This document shows, one piece after another, positions 38,816 to 48,158 of a stretch of DNA of 64,000 nucleotides. Below the pieces are notes generated by a model. That model was not told where the DNA came from. It saw nothing but the letters and a program-made list of their open reading frames with translations, and did not search any database. The translations under genes and the position numbers were made by a program. Position 1 is the stretch's first letter. Every line of letters begins with the position of its first letter. The DNA is from an uncultured Porphyromonadaceae bacterium (GTDB lineage Bacteria; Bacteroidota; Bacteroidia; Bacteroidales; Muribaculaceae): positions 62,001 to 126,000 of the forward strand of contig CALEUL010000060.1 of NCBI GenBank assembly GCA_937921035.1, given 5' to 3'.

Positions 38816-41164
38816 TTATCTGTGTCTGGCTTGACGGAGAAGGGCTTCGATGTAGTAGTAATCGGCGTAATTCAGTGGTACGTCTATTTCGTTGCCTGCC
38901 GGATGATGGCCTGTACCGTGGTCAAGCAGAAAGCCGAACTTCTCGCCTGCAGGTATTCTGTAGATCCTCGTAAGACTTTCGAGGATAGTATCGGCATAAC
39001 GGCGGTACTCGTCGGCACGGTGCGCATCGGCATATTCGGCAAGCATATAAAGTCCGGATGCCGTGATGGCTGCGGCCGAAGCATCGCGAGGACAGTCGGA
39101 TATGGGGTCGGAAGCTGTCAGTTTATCAACTCTCGGGTCGGCCATGTCCCAGTACGGCACAAGGTCGGCGGGCATATTGGGCAACGACAGAATGTAGTCG
39201 GCTATGGCCAGACTTTGGTCGAGATAGCGGCGGTCGCCGGTATACTGGAAACATTGCGCGAATCCGTAAAGGCCCCATGCCTGGCCGCGGCTCCATATTG
39301 AGCTGTCGGAATAGCCCTGGGCAGTACATTTCATCCTCACTTCCCCGGTTGTTGGATCATAGTCCACCACATGGAAAGAAGAATTGTCGGAACGGAAATG
39401 ATTTGCGAGGGTTGTGTTGGCATGATTCACGGCAACTTTATAATAGATAGAGTCTCCTGTTAGCCGGGTTGCCCTGAAAAGCATCTCGAGGTTCATCATA
39501 TTGTCGATAATCACAGGGAATTTCCACACTTCGGCGTTGTGGTCCCACGAACGGATAGACTTGACGACAGGGCTGTAGCGCGTTATCAGAGTCTGTGCGG
39601 CGGTAATTACCACATCCTTGTAGGAATCTTCGCCTGTGAGGTCGTATGCCTTGCCGAAGCTATCGTTGATCATGAAACCGAGGTCGTGAGTGCCTTTATG
39701 CCATTTCGCTCTCTCGATGGGCCAGGTCTCACTTACGGCGCGACGGCGCCACTGCGGGTCGTTGGTATAGTCGTACATCTGCCATAGCGAGCCAGCAAAG
39801 AAACCGGAGCACCAATTATAGGCGTCCACAAGATGCAGACTTCCGTCCTTGTAGAGCGTCCAGGGCGCGAAGTTGAAGTGCTTCGCGTTCTCCTCCTTGC
39901 GACCTTCGTCATGAATACAACGGATGGCGAATTCGATCTGCGGTGCAACAGACACCATCGCATCGTCCACTGGCCGAGCACGCACATACAGGAGATTGAA
40001 TAAATCGTCGCCATCCAATACGCGCTCGTCGAAATACTTATCGGCAAAGTCCTTTCTTTCCGGATTGAGAAGCCACGCACGGTATAAATCCTTGAGCACT
40101 TCCTGTTTTTTACCCTCGAAATCAGAAATCTGTTTGTACTCCCATGCGGGCGCATCCTTTCCGATAAATCCGGAGAGATATTCAAGCGCTTTCTCCACAC
40201 TCCGGCCATCGGCGGAGACTGTCTGCCCCATATCGAGGCCGCTGTTGGCCGCCATCTGCATGATATCGAGCAAGTGAGTGAGATTATACTGCGAATACCC
40301 GTAGGCCAGCGTGCGCCACAATTCGTGCGGCTGCTTTCCATCGGGTTCTATCTGGGTAAATATTCTCTTTTCTGCGACTTCAGAGGATACTTTCGCAGCA
40401 AGGTCGCGGTTGCCGCTATAGAGGGCAAACGCAATCACCTGTGCGTCGCAGGCCGTAGAATGGTTGTTTGCCTGACGGGCTTCCTCACGCCCCTGCTCAG
40501 AGTCCATAATCCACGCGCACAGTTCACCGAACCATTTTTTAAGTGCTTTTGAATCCTTTGCAGTGAACGAACGCGACTGTTCGAGCAGACGGACACCGTC
40601 AAGCATTCCTACAAGCGAATATGCATCCAGCACACCGTAGCACCGCCCTTTGCCACCATTCACGCCCGGCACACTCTGGGCATATTCAAGATTGGGATTC
40701 ATCCTCGTGGCCTTATTGATGAACCACACCCGCAACAACTCGGTTGCCTTGCCGGCATAGCGCTCGTCGCCGGAGAAAAAATAGACAAGGGCGAGAGTGC
40801 GCACACGGTCGGCAGTATGCCCGAGAGGATATCGGTCGAGCTTATATATTTCAGGGTTTGAAATACCGTCGCGGTTAATGTAAGGTTTGCCATCGGGCTT
40901 CGACGGGTCGGGCCAGAAATAACGCGCCTGGCTCATGTAGTCGTGCCGGTTGCCGCTCGGGGGCAACGCTTCTTTGTCCATCACCGACAGCGGCTTCACT
41001 TTCAGTAGCGTATCGGCCTGTGCCTTCAGCGCCGAATATGCGCGGGCATAGAACGGACGGTCTATCTGTGCGCGTACAGTTTCGAGATGCCTGATATCAA
41101 GCACTTGCGCGGGCGCGACAAGAGCCGCACAGAACATGGCCACACACAAAAGAAAATATTTCAT
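38816..41164 (-). CDS. Alginate-lyase-fold (PL38/PL5-like) domain fused to GH88 unsaturated uronyl hydrolase
   Basis: A 782-residue exported two-enzyme fusion; signal peptide about 1-20. Residues about 25-395 form an (alpha/alpha) alginate-lyase domain with RHDYMSQARYFWPDP, RMNPNLEYAQSVPG and NNHSTACD (233-240), where NNH is the usual lyase motif. Residues about 400-782 form a full GH88 domain: both catalytic Asp are visible, D494 in HDLGF and D554 in VIIDNMMNLE, plus the closing ALLRQ. The predicted sequence of events is beta-elimination at a uronic acid and then removal of the 4,5-unsaturated sugar by the same polypeptide. In lyase relatives I recall aromatic residues where this protein has TAC, so lyase activity needs proof. 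Last gene of the PUL; its start overlaps the GH2 stop by 4 bp. Confidence 0.85.
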   Translation of the reverse strand: MKYFLLCVAMFCAALVAPAQVLDIRHLETVRAQIDRPFYARAYSALKAQADTLLKVKPLSVMDKEALPPSGNRHDYMSQARYFWPDPSKPDGKPYINRDGISNPEIYKLDRYPLGHTADRVRTLALVYFFSGDERYAGKATELLRVWFINKATRMNPNLEYAQSVPGVNGGKGRCYGVLDAYSLVGMLDGVRLLEQSRSFTAKDSKALKKWFGELCAWIMDSEQGREEARQANNHSTACDAQVIAFALYSGNRDLAAKVSSEVAEKRIFTQIEPDGKQPHELWRTLAYGYSQYNLTHLLDIMQMAANSGLDMGQTVSADGRSVEKALEYLSGFIGKDAPAWEYKQISDFEGKKQEVLKDLYRAWLLNPERKDFADKYFDERVLDGDDLFNLLYVRARPVDDAMVSVAPQIEFAIRCIHDEGRKEENAKHFNFAPWTLYKDGSLHLVDAYNWCSGFFAGSLWQMYDYTNDPQWRRRAVSETWPIERAKWHKGTHDLGFMINDSFGKAYDLTGEDSYKDVVITAAQTLITRYSPVVKSIRSWDHNAEVWKFPVIIDNMMNLEMLFRATRLTGDSIYYKVAVNHANTTLANHFRSDNSSFHVVDYDPTTGEVRMKCTAQGYSDSSIWSRGQAWGLYGFAQCFQYTGDRRYLDQSLAIADYILSLPNMPADLVPYWDMADPRVDKLTASDPISDCPRDASAAAITASGLYMLAEYADAHRADEYRRYADTILESLTRIYRIPAGEKFGFLLDHGTGHHPAGNEIDVPLNYADYYYIEALLRQARHR

Positions 41165-43689
41165 ATCTTTCTAATTTTTATCGAGTTCAGCAATGTTTTG
41201 CCTTTCACGGGAGTAAATTCCACAACCACGGCACCGTCTTTTGCCTTAACATTGTATTTTCTTATAATAGCGAAACGCGGCGAGAACGCTGCGGGGGCAA
41301 AAGCACTTTCTATCTTCGTGCCGTTGACAAAGATATCGAAAACATTGGTCGACGAGGCGGTTCCGTCGCTTCTGCCAAGCAGATAGGCTACATCCGATTC
41401 TTTTCCGGCGGTGTCTGCAAAACCAAGTTCAATCTCGTAGTCGCCATCTGGAACATCGAAGCGATAGCCTTCGATATTCTCTGCCACAGACTGGAACAAC
41501 GGACCATCGTCCGTACCTGATATCTCGGCGGTAAGGTTACGCGTATTCCCGCCGATGCGTCCCCAGGAACCGGGCAGATACAGACGATCGGCCACCCATG
41601 TGGTGCCGCTCAGAGGCGAGATATAGCTGCATCCGCTGCCCGCGTTCACAGCAATGTCGAGATCATCCGCATTTGCCGCACTGATATGCTCGGGAACCGT
41701 GGCGATATCTATGGTGTAACAATCGCTGGCCTCACCGCCCGTAGCAACGAGCGTATTGCATCCGGCATGCAGCTGCATGTTGAACATGGCTGTATTGTTT
41801 TCCACTTTGCACACCACTGGCGCGCCGCCGTTCACACTCAGAGAAACTTCAGGCACGTTGGTATAAACCTTTATCGGAACACAGACTGTCGCGGAATCGG
41901 ACACCACTACCCTCTCCGGATAATCGCGGGAGGCGATATATACATATTCTATATCGTCACGCCAGGCTGCTTTGAAATAGTGATACACGTCTTTTGGCGT
42001 GCGGTCGGCATATAACAGACCCTTGTTGTTGATTCGCGGCATCGATTCCTCGCGCAAAGCCGATCCGAAATCTATCAGATTCCAGTATGTGGCTCCGGTA
42101 ACGAACGTGCTGTCCTCTATCACCGGCAGATAGTGCTCGATATAATCCTGCTGATACTCTATGCTGAAATCGAAAGGCTGCGGATTGGCGGAATGTATGC
42201 GCCGGTCGGAACCGGCACCGTACTCGCTGACAATCATAGGCTTGCCTGGCGAATGGCGGTGCTCCTCACTGAGAAAACGCTCGAAATCGGAGAGATGTCC
42301 GCCATACCAGCCCTGATAGAGGTTCCAGCCATTAATTCCTGGAATATCAGCCAGACCGCAAGTGCGGTACTCGGTGCTCCCGTGAAAAGCCATAGCCGTC
42401 GGGCGCGTGGGGTCGACAGCATGGCATACACTGTCCAGACAAGCAGCCAGGCGAAGAGTACGACCAAGTGTCTCATCGTAGTTCCAGCCCTCACGGCGCG
42501 CCCGCAGAAGAATCTCGTTCATATACCCCCAGGTGATAACACTCGGATGATTGTAATGCCCGGCAATCATTTCCTTAAGGTTTTCCTCGGCGCAGGCGGC
42601 ATAATCATGATTGTCCGGCACATAGTCGATAATTGGAATCTCTTCCCAGACAAGCAGTCCGAGACGGTCCGCGGCATCGAGAACAGCGGCGTTCTGCGGA
42701 TAATGCGCCAGACGCACGAAGTTAGCGCCCATGTCTTTTATAATCCGCATGTCGCGACGGTGCATCTCGTCGCTCAGGGCCACCCCTATGGGTTTCATAT
42801 CCTGATGGCGGCACACACCTCTGAGTTTCAATGGCTTGCCATTGAGCAGGAAACGTCCGTCGGAATCAAAACTGACCGTACGGAATGCCGTGTGTACAGT
42901 GCGGCGGTCTGTTTCGTGCCCTTTGTTGTCGACAATAATTGCCTCCACAATATACAGGTTAGGCGCATCGGTACTCCAGAGAACCGGTTCACCGACTCTG
43001 TCGAAATGAAAACTGACATTCTGCTCTCCTCCGCTCGGACGCACTTTCTTTTCAAGCGTCTGCACAGTAGTGCCGTCGGGGGCAATAAGACGAACCGTAA
43101 CTTTTGCTCCACGTGCTTTCGCATCCTCATTCACAAGCGATAAATCAACATCCACCGATGCTTTGGCGGCAAGCGAGGGCGTAACCCTTATACCGCCATC
43201 GACACCAAAATGGAGCGGCGCGTAATCCTCCACCCACACATTGCGGTACAGACCGCCGAAAAATGTGAAATCGCCGGACACGGGCGGAATATCGTCGCTG
43301 CTGTTGTCAACCTCAATCTCTATCCTGTTCGGCGCAGAGAACGAGAGATAAGGAGTGATATTGAACACCGCCTGCGTGTAGCCGCCCTTGTGGCAGCCGG
43401 CCGGTTTGCCGTTTACCGTTACAGCGGCACTTTTGGATGCGCCTTCGAGGCGCAGATAGTATTTACGGGACGAATCTGCAGGCGCAAAATCGCGGACATA
43501 GAGGCCATTGCCCTTGCAGTAGTTCTTAACAGTGTAAGCATCCGTATTCCAGGTATGGGGCAGGTTGACGGCCTTCCACTCGTTTGTACACGGATGGCGG
43601 AACAGCCAGCCGTCGTTAAGCGACACCGACGCCGGTAGGGCCGACAGCACCGCCAAAGCTGTCAGGGCAACGAAAAAGACTCGTTTCAT
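41161..43689 (-). CDS. GH2 glycosidase with C-terminal malectin-like domain
   Basis: An 842-residue exported glycosidase; signal peptide about 1-20. Order: GH2 sugar-binding jelly roll (about 25-160), Ig-like GH2 domain (about 168-272), TIM barrel (about 275-570) with acid/base E392 in GYMNEI and nucleophile E489 in IVSEYGAG, a further Ig-like domain (about 585-680), and a malectin-like carbohydrate-binding domain (about 690-842; INAGSG-like AVNAGSGCSYISP, and a closing INSIKIRKI-like end). The family covers beta-galactosidase, beta-glucuronidase, beta-mannosidase and others; sequence does not settle which. Given the GH88 partner, beta-glucuronidase or beta-galactosidase is plausible. Likely periplasmic. 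It starts 4 bp after the beta-helix gene. Confidence 0.88.
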   Translation of the reverse strand: MKRVFFVALTALAVLSALPASVSLNDGWLFRHPCTNEWKAVNLPHTWNTDAYTVKNYCKGNGLYVRDFAPADSSRKYYLRLEGASKSAAVTVNGKPAGCHKGGYTQAVFNITPYLSFSAPNRIEIEVDNSSDDIPPVSGDFTFFGGLYRNVWVEDYAPLHFGVDGGIRVTPSLAAKASVDVDLSLVNEDAKARGAKVTVRLIAPDGTTVQTLEKKVRPSGGEQNVSFHFDRVGEPVLWSTDAPNLYIVEAIIVDNKGHETDRRTVHTAFRTVSFDSDGRFLLNGKPLKLRGVCRHQDMKPIGVALSDEMHRRDMRIIKDMGANFVRLAHYPQNAAVLDAADRLGLLVWEEIPIIDYVPDNHDYAACAEENLKEMIAGHYNHPSVITWGYMNEILLRARREGWNYDETLGRTLRLAACLDSVCHAVDPTRPTAMAFHGSTEYRTCGLADIPGINGWNLYQGWYGGHLSDFERFLSEEHRHSPGKPMIVSEYGAGSDRRIHSANPQPFDFSIEYQQDYIEHYLPVIEDSTFVTGATYWNLIDFGSALREESMPRINNKGLLYADRTPKDVYHYFKAAWRDDIEYVYIASRDYPERVVVSDSATVCVPIKVYTNVPEVSLSVNGGAPVVCKVENNTAMFNMQLHAGCNTLVATGGEASDCYTIDIATVPEHISAANADDLDIAVNAGSGCSYISPLSGTTWVADRLYLPGSWGRIGGNTRNLTAEISGTDDGPLFQSVAENIEGYRFDVPDGDYEIELGFADTAGKESDVAYLLGRSDGTASSTNVFDIFVNGTKIESAFAPAAFSPRFAIIRKYNVKAKDGAVVVEFTPVKGKTLLNSIKIRKI

Positions 43690-43693
43690 GGCC

Positions 43694-45712
43694 TTACTTT
43701 TTCGAGCCGGAGAAATGATTTATACGCGCCACATACTGTTGCCCGTGCGGATAGGTACTTTCCACCATACCGTTTATCACGTGGCCGAAACCTTTCTTCG
43801 GGCCGGGAATAAACGAGGTATTCACAAGATGGTGAATTTCAATGCCTCTGTTATAAGGTACCTCCACGGAATTTTCCAGACGGATGTCGTGGAAAAGAAC
43901 ATCGTAAATGCCTAAGCCGAAAGCACGGTGATTCTGCACATTGTCTGCCACCTTATAGGCCGCGTAGCCGTCGCGCGTACCGTTCTCGCTCATAAATACT
44001 TCCTGTGTCTTAGCATCGTAGGGAGTCTCGCACTGGTAGAAATACACAAGGCCGTTCTCTCCCTGCCAGAGGGTCTGATACTTCTGGAAATGTTCATTAA
44101 AAAGACCGTAGATTGTAACGTCGCTGCCATTGACAACGAGGCCGTAGTCGGCAGTATTCACATCCCAGCCCACAGAGTTCTTCACACCGTGATCGGCACG
44201 CCATATCCAGAAATGGTCGCCTACGACGTCGTTGCTGTTAATTTCCATTGCCGTATCTACATGTGTTTTCTGCGGCAGGAAGCCCCCGATACGGAAGAAC
44301 ATGTCGGAAAGGACTATGGGATTATCTGTATGCCGCGCGGCAGCCCCTTTCTCGCCGATTTTCAGAAGAGTGCGCGTAGAGTGGTGAGCATCAAAAAGAA
44401 TAGAGGCAAGCCTTACACCATCAACATCGCTTACAGTTATGGCTGCTTCGGCACCTTCCGGCGGCACTATGGTAGCCCAGCCGAGGCCCATGACAATGGT
44501 ATTAGGAAGCGACACTGCCAGAGGTTCTTCAAGACGGTAGATACCGGGGGTGAGAAGCAGATGTTTACCGGATGCCAGAGCGGCATTCATTTCCGAAGCC
44601 TTTGTTTCTGGTTTGGCCACAAGGAAAGAATCGAGGAGGTCGAGGATCTCGCCGTCGCCCATAGAATTGGTGGTGTACGACACGCCTTTGCTGGTGCGGC
44701 GCAGTGCCGGACGGAATACTTTGTAACGTCCGTCGTCGCCCATGAACAGGAAGGGCTTCTCACTGACAACAGGTGTCGTCGGCTCGAAGGTTACATTTCC
44801 GCCCTTGTCCCAGTCGGTATCGGTATATGTCTCTTTGGCAGCCTCGGGGCCAAGTTCCACACCTGTAAACACAAAGTTATAGGCACCTTCGGCGAATTTG
44901 CCGCGGCCCTTGTTCAGGAAGCTGTTGCGCGTGAACCACTGCTGCTGACCGTCGGAACCCACAGGAGCGTCGAAAACACAGTCGGCGGTGAAGCCTCCGC
45001 TCACCCAGCCATTTTTCCACTGATTTCTTACAGTACGCTGCGAGTACATGCGGCGGAAAGGAGCCGCCTGCGACACCGCCCAGTTGAACATATCGTCGTG
45101 TTCGTAGGATTCCGGACCCACAACCGAAAAATTCTCCAAAGAGCGCCAGAAAGTGCACGTACCGTTGTCGTTGCGCAGATGCGGCGGTGTGTGAACGTTA
45201 CTGATTTTAACCTCATAAGGCACCTTACCCAGGCCGGCCATGTGGGTATAGAAACCCACCTTGAAAAGACCTGCCTGAGTATAGTCGCCGGGCTTGAACA
45301 TCAGGGCATAGCGTCCCGTTCCCATCTCGGCACGGAACATCTGTCTGTGAATGGAATCGATATCGGCGGCTATCGCCTCGGGAGAGTCGGAGGGACTGTA
45401 GATATGTACATCCTCACCAAAAAGTTCGGTCTCCGCCGACATGGCTGCTACGGTATCGCCCTTCTGGTCGAGAACAAGATAGTAATAGCTGTACGGACTG
45501 CCTTTGGCATTGCGGTCGACAAACACATTCTTTTTTGTTGTTCCTATTGTACGATATTCAGAAAAACGGCCGTCGGCACGTTTTACGGTATATTTTCCGG
45601 GAGCGGCCTCGAACTCGAGGGTAATTCTGTCTTTTTCGGTTTTTACACCTGCCGTAGCCACAGGCACGGCTATAAGCGCGGCAAAAAATGATATTATTGC
45701 TGTTCTTTTCAT
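43694..45712 (-). CDS. Uncharacterised secreted beta-helix protein (GH55/pectate-lyase-fold-like)
   Basis: A 672-residue exported protein with signal peptide about 1-22. The C-terminal two thirds has regular strand-turn coils typical of a right-handed beta-helix (LTPGIYRLEEPLAVSLPNTI, DVDGVRLASILFDAHHST, NSNDVVGDHFWIWRADHG, HFQKYQTLWQGENGLVYFYQ). These resemble actinobacterial proteins that databases call 'adenylyl cyclase' or 'coagulation factor 5/8 type' (recalled, not searched); the cyclase name is surely wrong. Asp and Glu candidates are in DHFWIWRADH and FYQCETPYD. Position between GH9 and GH2 says it acts on the same glycan as a hydrolase, lyase or binder. The ATG at 45712 opens the signal peptide. 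Confidence 0.7.
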   Translation of the reverse strand: MKRTAIISFFAALIAVPVATAGVKTEKDRITLEFEAAPGKYTVKRADGRFSEYRTIGTTKKNVFVDRNAKGSPYSYYYLVLDQKGDTVAAMSAETELFGEDVHIYSPSDSPEAIAADIDSIHRQMFRAEMGTGRYALMFKPGDYTQAGLFKVGFYTHMAGLGKVPYEVKISNVHTPPHLRNDNGTCTFWRSLENFSVVGPESYEHDDMFNWAVSQAAPFRRMYSQRTVRNQWKNGWVSGGFTADCVFDAPVGSDGQQQWFTRNSFLNKGRGKFAEGAYNFVFTGVELGPEAAKETYTDTDWDKGGNVTFEPTTPVVSEKPFLFMGDDGRYKVFRPALRRTSKGVSYTTNSMGDGEILDLLDSFLVAKPETKASEMNAALASGKHLLLTPGIYRLEEPLAVSLPNTIVMGLGWATIVPPEGAEAAITVSDVDGVRLASILFDAHHSTRTLLKIGEKGAAARHTDNPIVLSDMFFRIGGFLPQKTHVDTAMEINSNDVVGDHFWIWRADHGVKNSVGWDVNTADYGLVVNGSDVTIYGLFNEHFQKYQTLWQGENGLVYFYQCETPYDAKTQEVFMSENGTRDGYAAYKVADNVQNHRAFGLGIYDVLFHDIRLENSVEVPYNRGIEIHHLVNTSFIPGPKKGFGHVINGMVESTYPHGQQYVARINHFSGSKK

Positions 45713-45750
45713 AATACTTGGATTCAGGGTCATGCAAAAATAAGAAAAAA

Positions 45751-48153
45751 CTATAATTCAGCCAGCAACGAGAGCCATTTTCCGGCCGAGGTTACCCACA
45801 CTTCCTTGTAACAGGCGTTGTTTATCTGGGGCCAGTAAGGTTCGTCGCTGTTTCCGATGGTACGTATTCCCACAGGCATCTCTCCGGTAAGCTCGCCGGA
45901 AGAAAAGCTGTTCATCTGCGGATAGCGGTGTCCCTCGCCGTAGATAAGCGACTGGCAGAAAGGATTTTTACCCACTATCCAGTACAGCTGCTCGCGTGCG
46001 ATGTCGGTAAGGGCTTTGTCGCCGCACATTCTTCCGGCTATCGCTGCCGCCTTACCCATAGATGTATGTACGGCAAGATTGCCGTTGAAGATATTGAACC
46101 ACACGGGGAAACGCTTCACATAAAAATGCTCGCCTATTTTCACGCCCTGCGCAAGCTGCTCGGCAAAAAGCTGTGCGGCATTGCCGGGGGCGAATATATG
46201 GAGAGATGCGAATCCCTTGCTGTCGAGGTATTCGTCGTCGCGGTAAACACCGCTCGGAAGCATTCCGTAAGGGGCAGTATAAGCTATAATTGATTTAAGA
46301 TAATCGCCGTAGAGCCTTGCGGCTGACATGCAGCGTTTTGCGGTATCGGTGCCGGGCTGTGTGGCGCACATGGCGTCGAGGGCCTGCATGTATATCTGTT
46401 CGCGGCACTGGTGTATGCTATGCACAAGCGAGCTGCGTTCCTTGTCGCGGTAGAAAAATCCGCACAGACAGCTGTTGCCTTCTATCGGCTCGGTCTGCTG
46501 GCAGTCAAGAACGTAATCTATAGCCTCACGGGCCTTCTCGGCAAAAGCCTCATCGCCCGTTAGCGCATATAGTTGCGAGGCCGCCCACGATACCGTTGCC
46601 ATAAACTGGCTCATAGACGTGCTGTATGTATGCTCAAACGGATTGATATAGCCGGCATTGCCTATGCGCGCGAATTCTTTTTCGGCAAAACCGAAATCCT
46701 CTATGGCAACGCGGCGAAGATAATCGCACAGCGCCGGTTCGGCAAGAACACGCGCGGCGTATGCCTCGTAGGCGGCCAGCAGAAAATTATCGAAAGGCAC
46801 ATTCTGCACGCGCACGGTGTTGATGTCGTCGTAGCTGTCAGTTTTGCCGTCCTGCCAGTGAAGCAGGCCCATGCTGCTGGCGCGGTAACCGTCGCCGAAA
46901 CGACAGCGCAGTACAAAGTCGAGCCCCCATAGCGCTTCCTCGCGCAGACGGGCCGATAGTACCGGATTCCTGTCGGCTGATTTAACAGAAGCCTCGAGGA
47001 GAGAATAGGCAACGTCGGCAGTCTGAAGCGACTGCTGCGAAAGGTCACCGGCATCGTGCCAGCCCCCTGAGAACATTATTTTTTCGCCGTTGTGCACGGC
47101 AAAGAGATCGGAATGGCAATGGCCGTGCACGCCGGGCACATGATAGCCGCAACGCTGACCGAAAATATAGTTAAGCACGCGCCATTGCGAGTTATCCCAG
47201 ATGGAATCGCCGCCTATCGCAAAAGGCCGCGTGCGCAGCCCACCTGCTTCTATATAGTAGCGTCCGGGCCTGGTATATGAAGAAAAGTCAAGTTCGTTGA
47301 AAGAACCTATGGAAGTATCTTTTTTCCGGATTTGACCGACGTACACAGTCTTGCCCGTGGCATTGTCCACCAGCGAGAACTTGCCACCGGCAGAATTACC
47401 TGCCACTGCCGTCTTGCGGCCTGCGGCATCGTAACCTGTCATGGAATATACTATTGCATCATCCTCGGGCTGCCAGCCCGACACCTTGTCGGGAGCGTTC
47501 ACTTTCTGGAAACGTATATCGCTGATTGTGAACGTGGCTGTATCAGAGGTTGTCAGGTCCTTGCCGTTTACCGACACGCTGAAACGCAGACCTTTCACAC
47601 AGTCGCGTTGCAGGTCGGCAATCTCCAGATAGCAGTCGTTCCACCGGCCGTTCTCAAGATTGAGCAGATGATCACCGGTAGGCATGTTGTAGCCCGGCTT
47701 GCGGGGAACGTCGCCGTTCTGCATGTAGAAACACATCGACGCCACCCTCTGGCCGGGACAATCTGGTTTTACCCGGAAAGCGATTCTATTAAACTCCTCC
47801 ATATTCACCCCCGACATGTCGTAGTAAGCCACCGAGTGGCCGTAGAGAGCATAGTCGGGGTCATCCGGACTGCCTTTGGGTCGTTCCGGCAGCCATGTAG
47901 GCATAGTCATCACCGCCGTGGCAGATTCGGCGCTGAGGCTTCCCAGCCCCTGATGACGCCAAGCGCCTTCCGCTGCCTTTTCAGCAAGAACGGATTTTGC
48001 CGCGGCCACTGCTTCCATAGAATTGGCACGGTCGAGCGGCAGAATTTCGTGTACATAGCCCGAACGGACAAGATCAGCGCCGAAGCCTTCTTGCCCTAAG
48101 GCGCAGCAGGCACTTGCCGCTGCAAGAGTGAAACAGATTATCCGGGAAACCAT
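45751..48153 (-). CDS. GH9 glycoside hydrolase with N-terminal Ig-like domain
   Basis: An 800-residue exported enzyme; signal peptide about 1-20 (ends near CCALGQ). About 25-215 holds a beta-sandwich of CBM-like character; about 230-312 resembles the CelD_N Ig-like domain; about 320-800 is the (alpha/alpha)6 GH9 domain with SGGWHDAGD (D367, D370 as catalytic base/nucleophile-water pair) and a C-terminal YWIVGKNPFCQSLIYGEGHRYP. The acid Glu is probably in the closing NACYKEVWV. GH9 is mostly endo-beta-1,4-glucanase but includes exo-glucosaminidases, and the family does not fix the substrate here. The ATG at 48153, 5 bp after the ThuA gene, begins the signal peptide. Confidence 0.87.
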   Translation of the reverse strand: MVSRIICFTLAAASACCALGQEGFGADLVRSGYVHEILPLDRANSMEAVAAAKSVLAEKAAEGAWRHQGLGSLSAESATAVMTMPTWLPERPKGSPDDPDYALYGHSVAYYDMSGVNMEEFNRIAFRVKPDCPGQRVASMCFYMQNGDVPRKPGYNMPTGDHLLNLENGRWNDCYLEIADLQRDCVKGLRFSVSVNGKDLTTSDTATFTISDIRFQKVNAPDKVSGWQPEDDAIVYSMTGYDAAGRKTAVAGNSAGGKFSLVDNATGKTVYVGQIRKKDTSIGSFNELDFSSYTRPGRYYIEAGGLRTRPFAIGGDSIWDNSQWRVLNYIFGQRCGYHVPGVHGHCHSDLFAVHNGEKIMFSGGWHDAGDLSQQSLQTADVAYSLLEASVKSADRNPVLSARLREEALWGLDFVLRCRFGDGYRASSMGLLHWQDGKTDSYDDINTVRVQNVPFDNFLLAAYEAYAARVLAEPALCDYLRRVAIEDFGFAEKEFARIGNAGYINPFEHTYSTSMSQFMATVSWAASQLYALTGDEAFAEKAREAIDYVLDCQQTEPIEGNSCLCGFFYRDKERSSLVHSIHQCREQIYMQALDAMCATQPGTDTAKRCMSAARLYGDYLKSIIAYTAPYGMLPSGVYRDDEYLDSKGFASLHIFAPGNAAQLFAEQLAQGVKIGEHFYVKRFPVWFNIFNGNLAVHTSMGKAAAIAGRMCGDKALTDIAREQLYWIVGKNPFCQSLIYGEGHRYPQMNSFSSGELTGEMPVGIRTIGNSDEPYWPQINNACYKEVWVTSAGKWLSLLAEL

Positions 48154-48158
48154 ATTTT

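Noticed and set aside
43928..45691. 587-codon open frame on the plus strand across the beta-helix gene
   Set aside because: The opposite-strand product has a signal peptide, in-operon spacing and family resemblance; this one has none.
43694..45712. Adenylyl cyclase annotation for the beta-helix protein
   Set aside because: Relatives carry that name in databases, but the protein is exported, beta-helical and in a glycan locus, with no cyclase motif.
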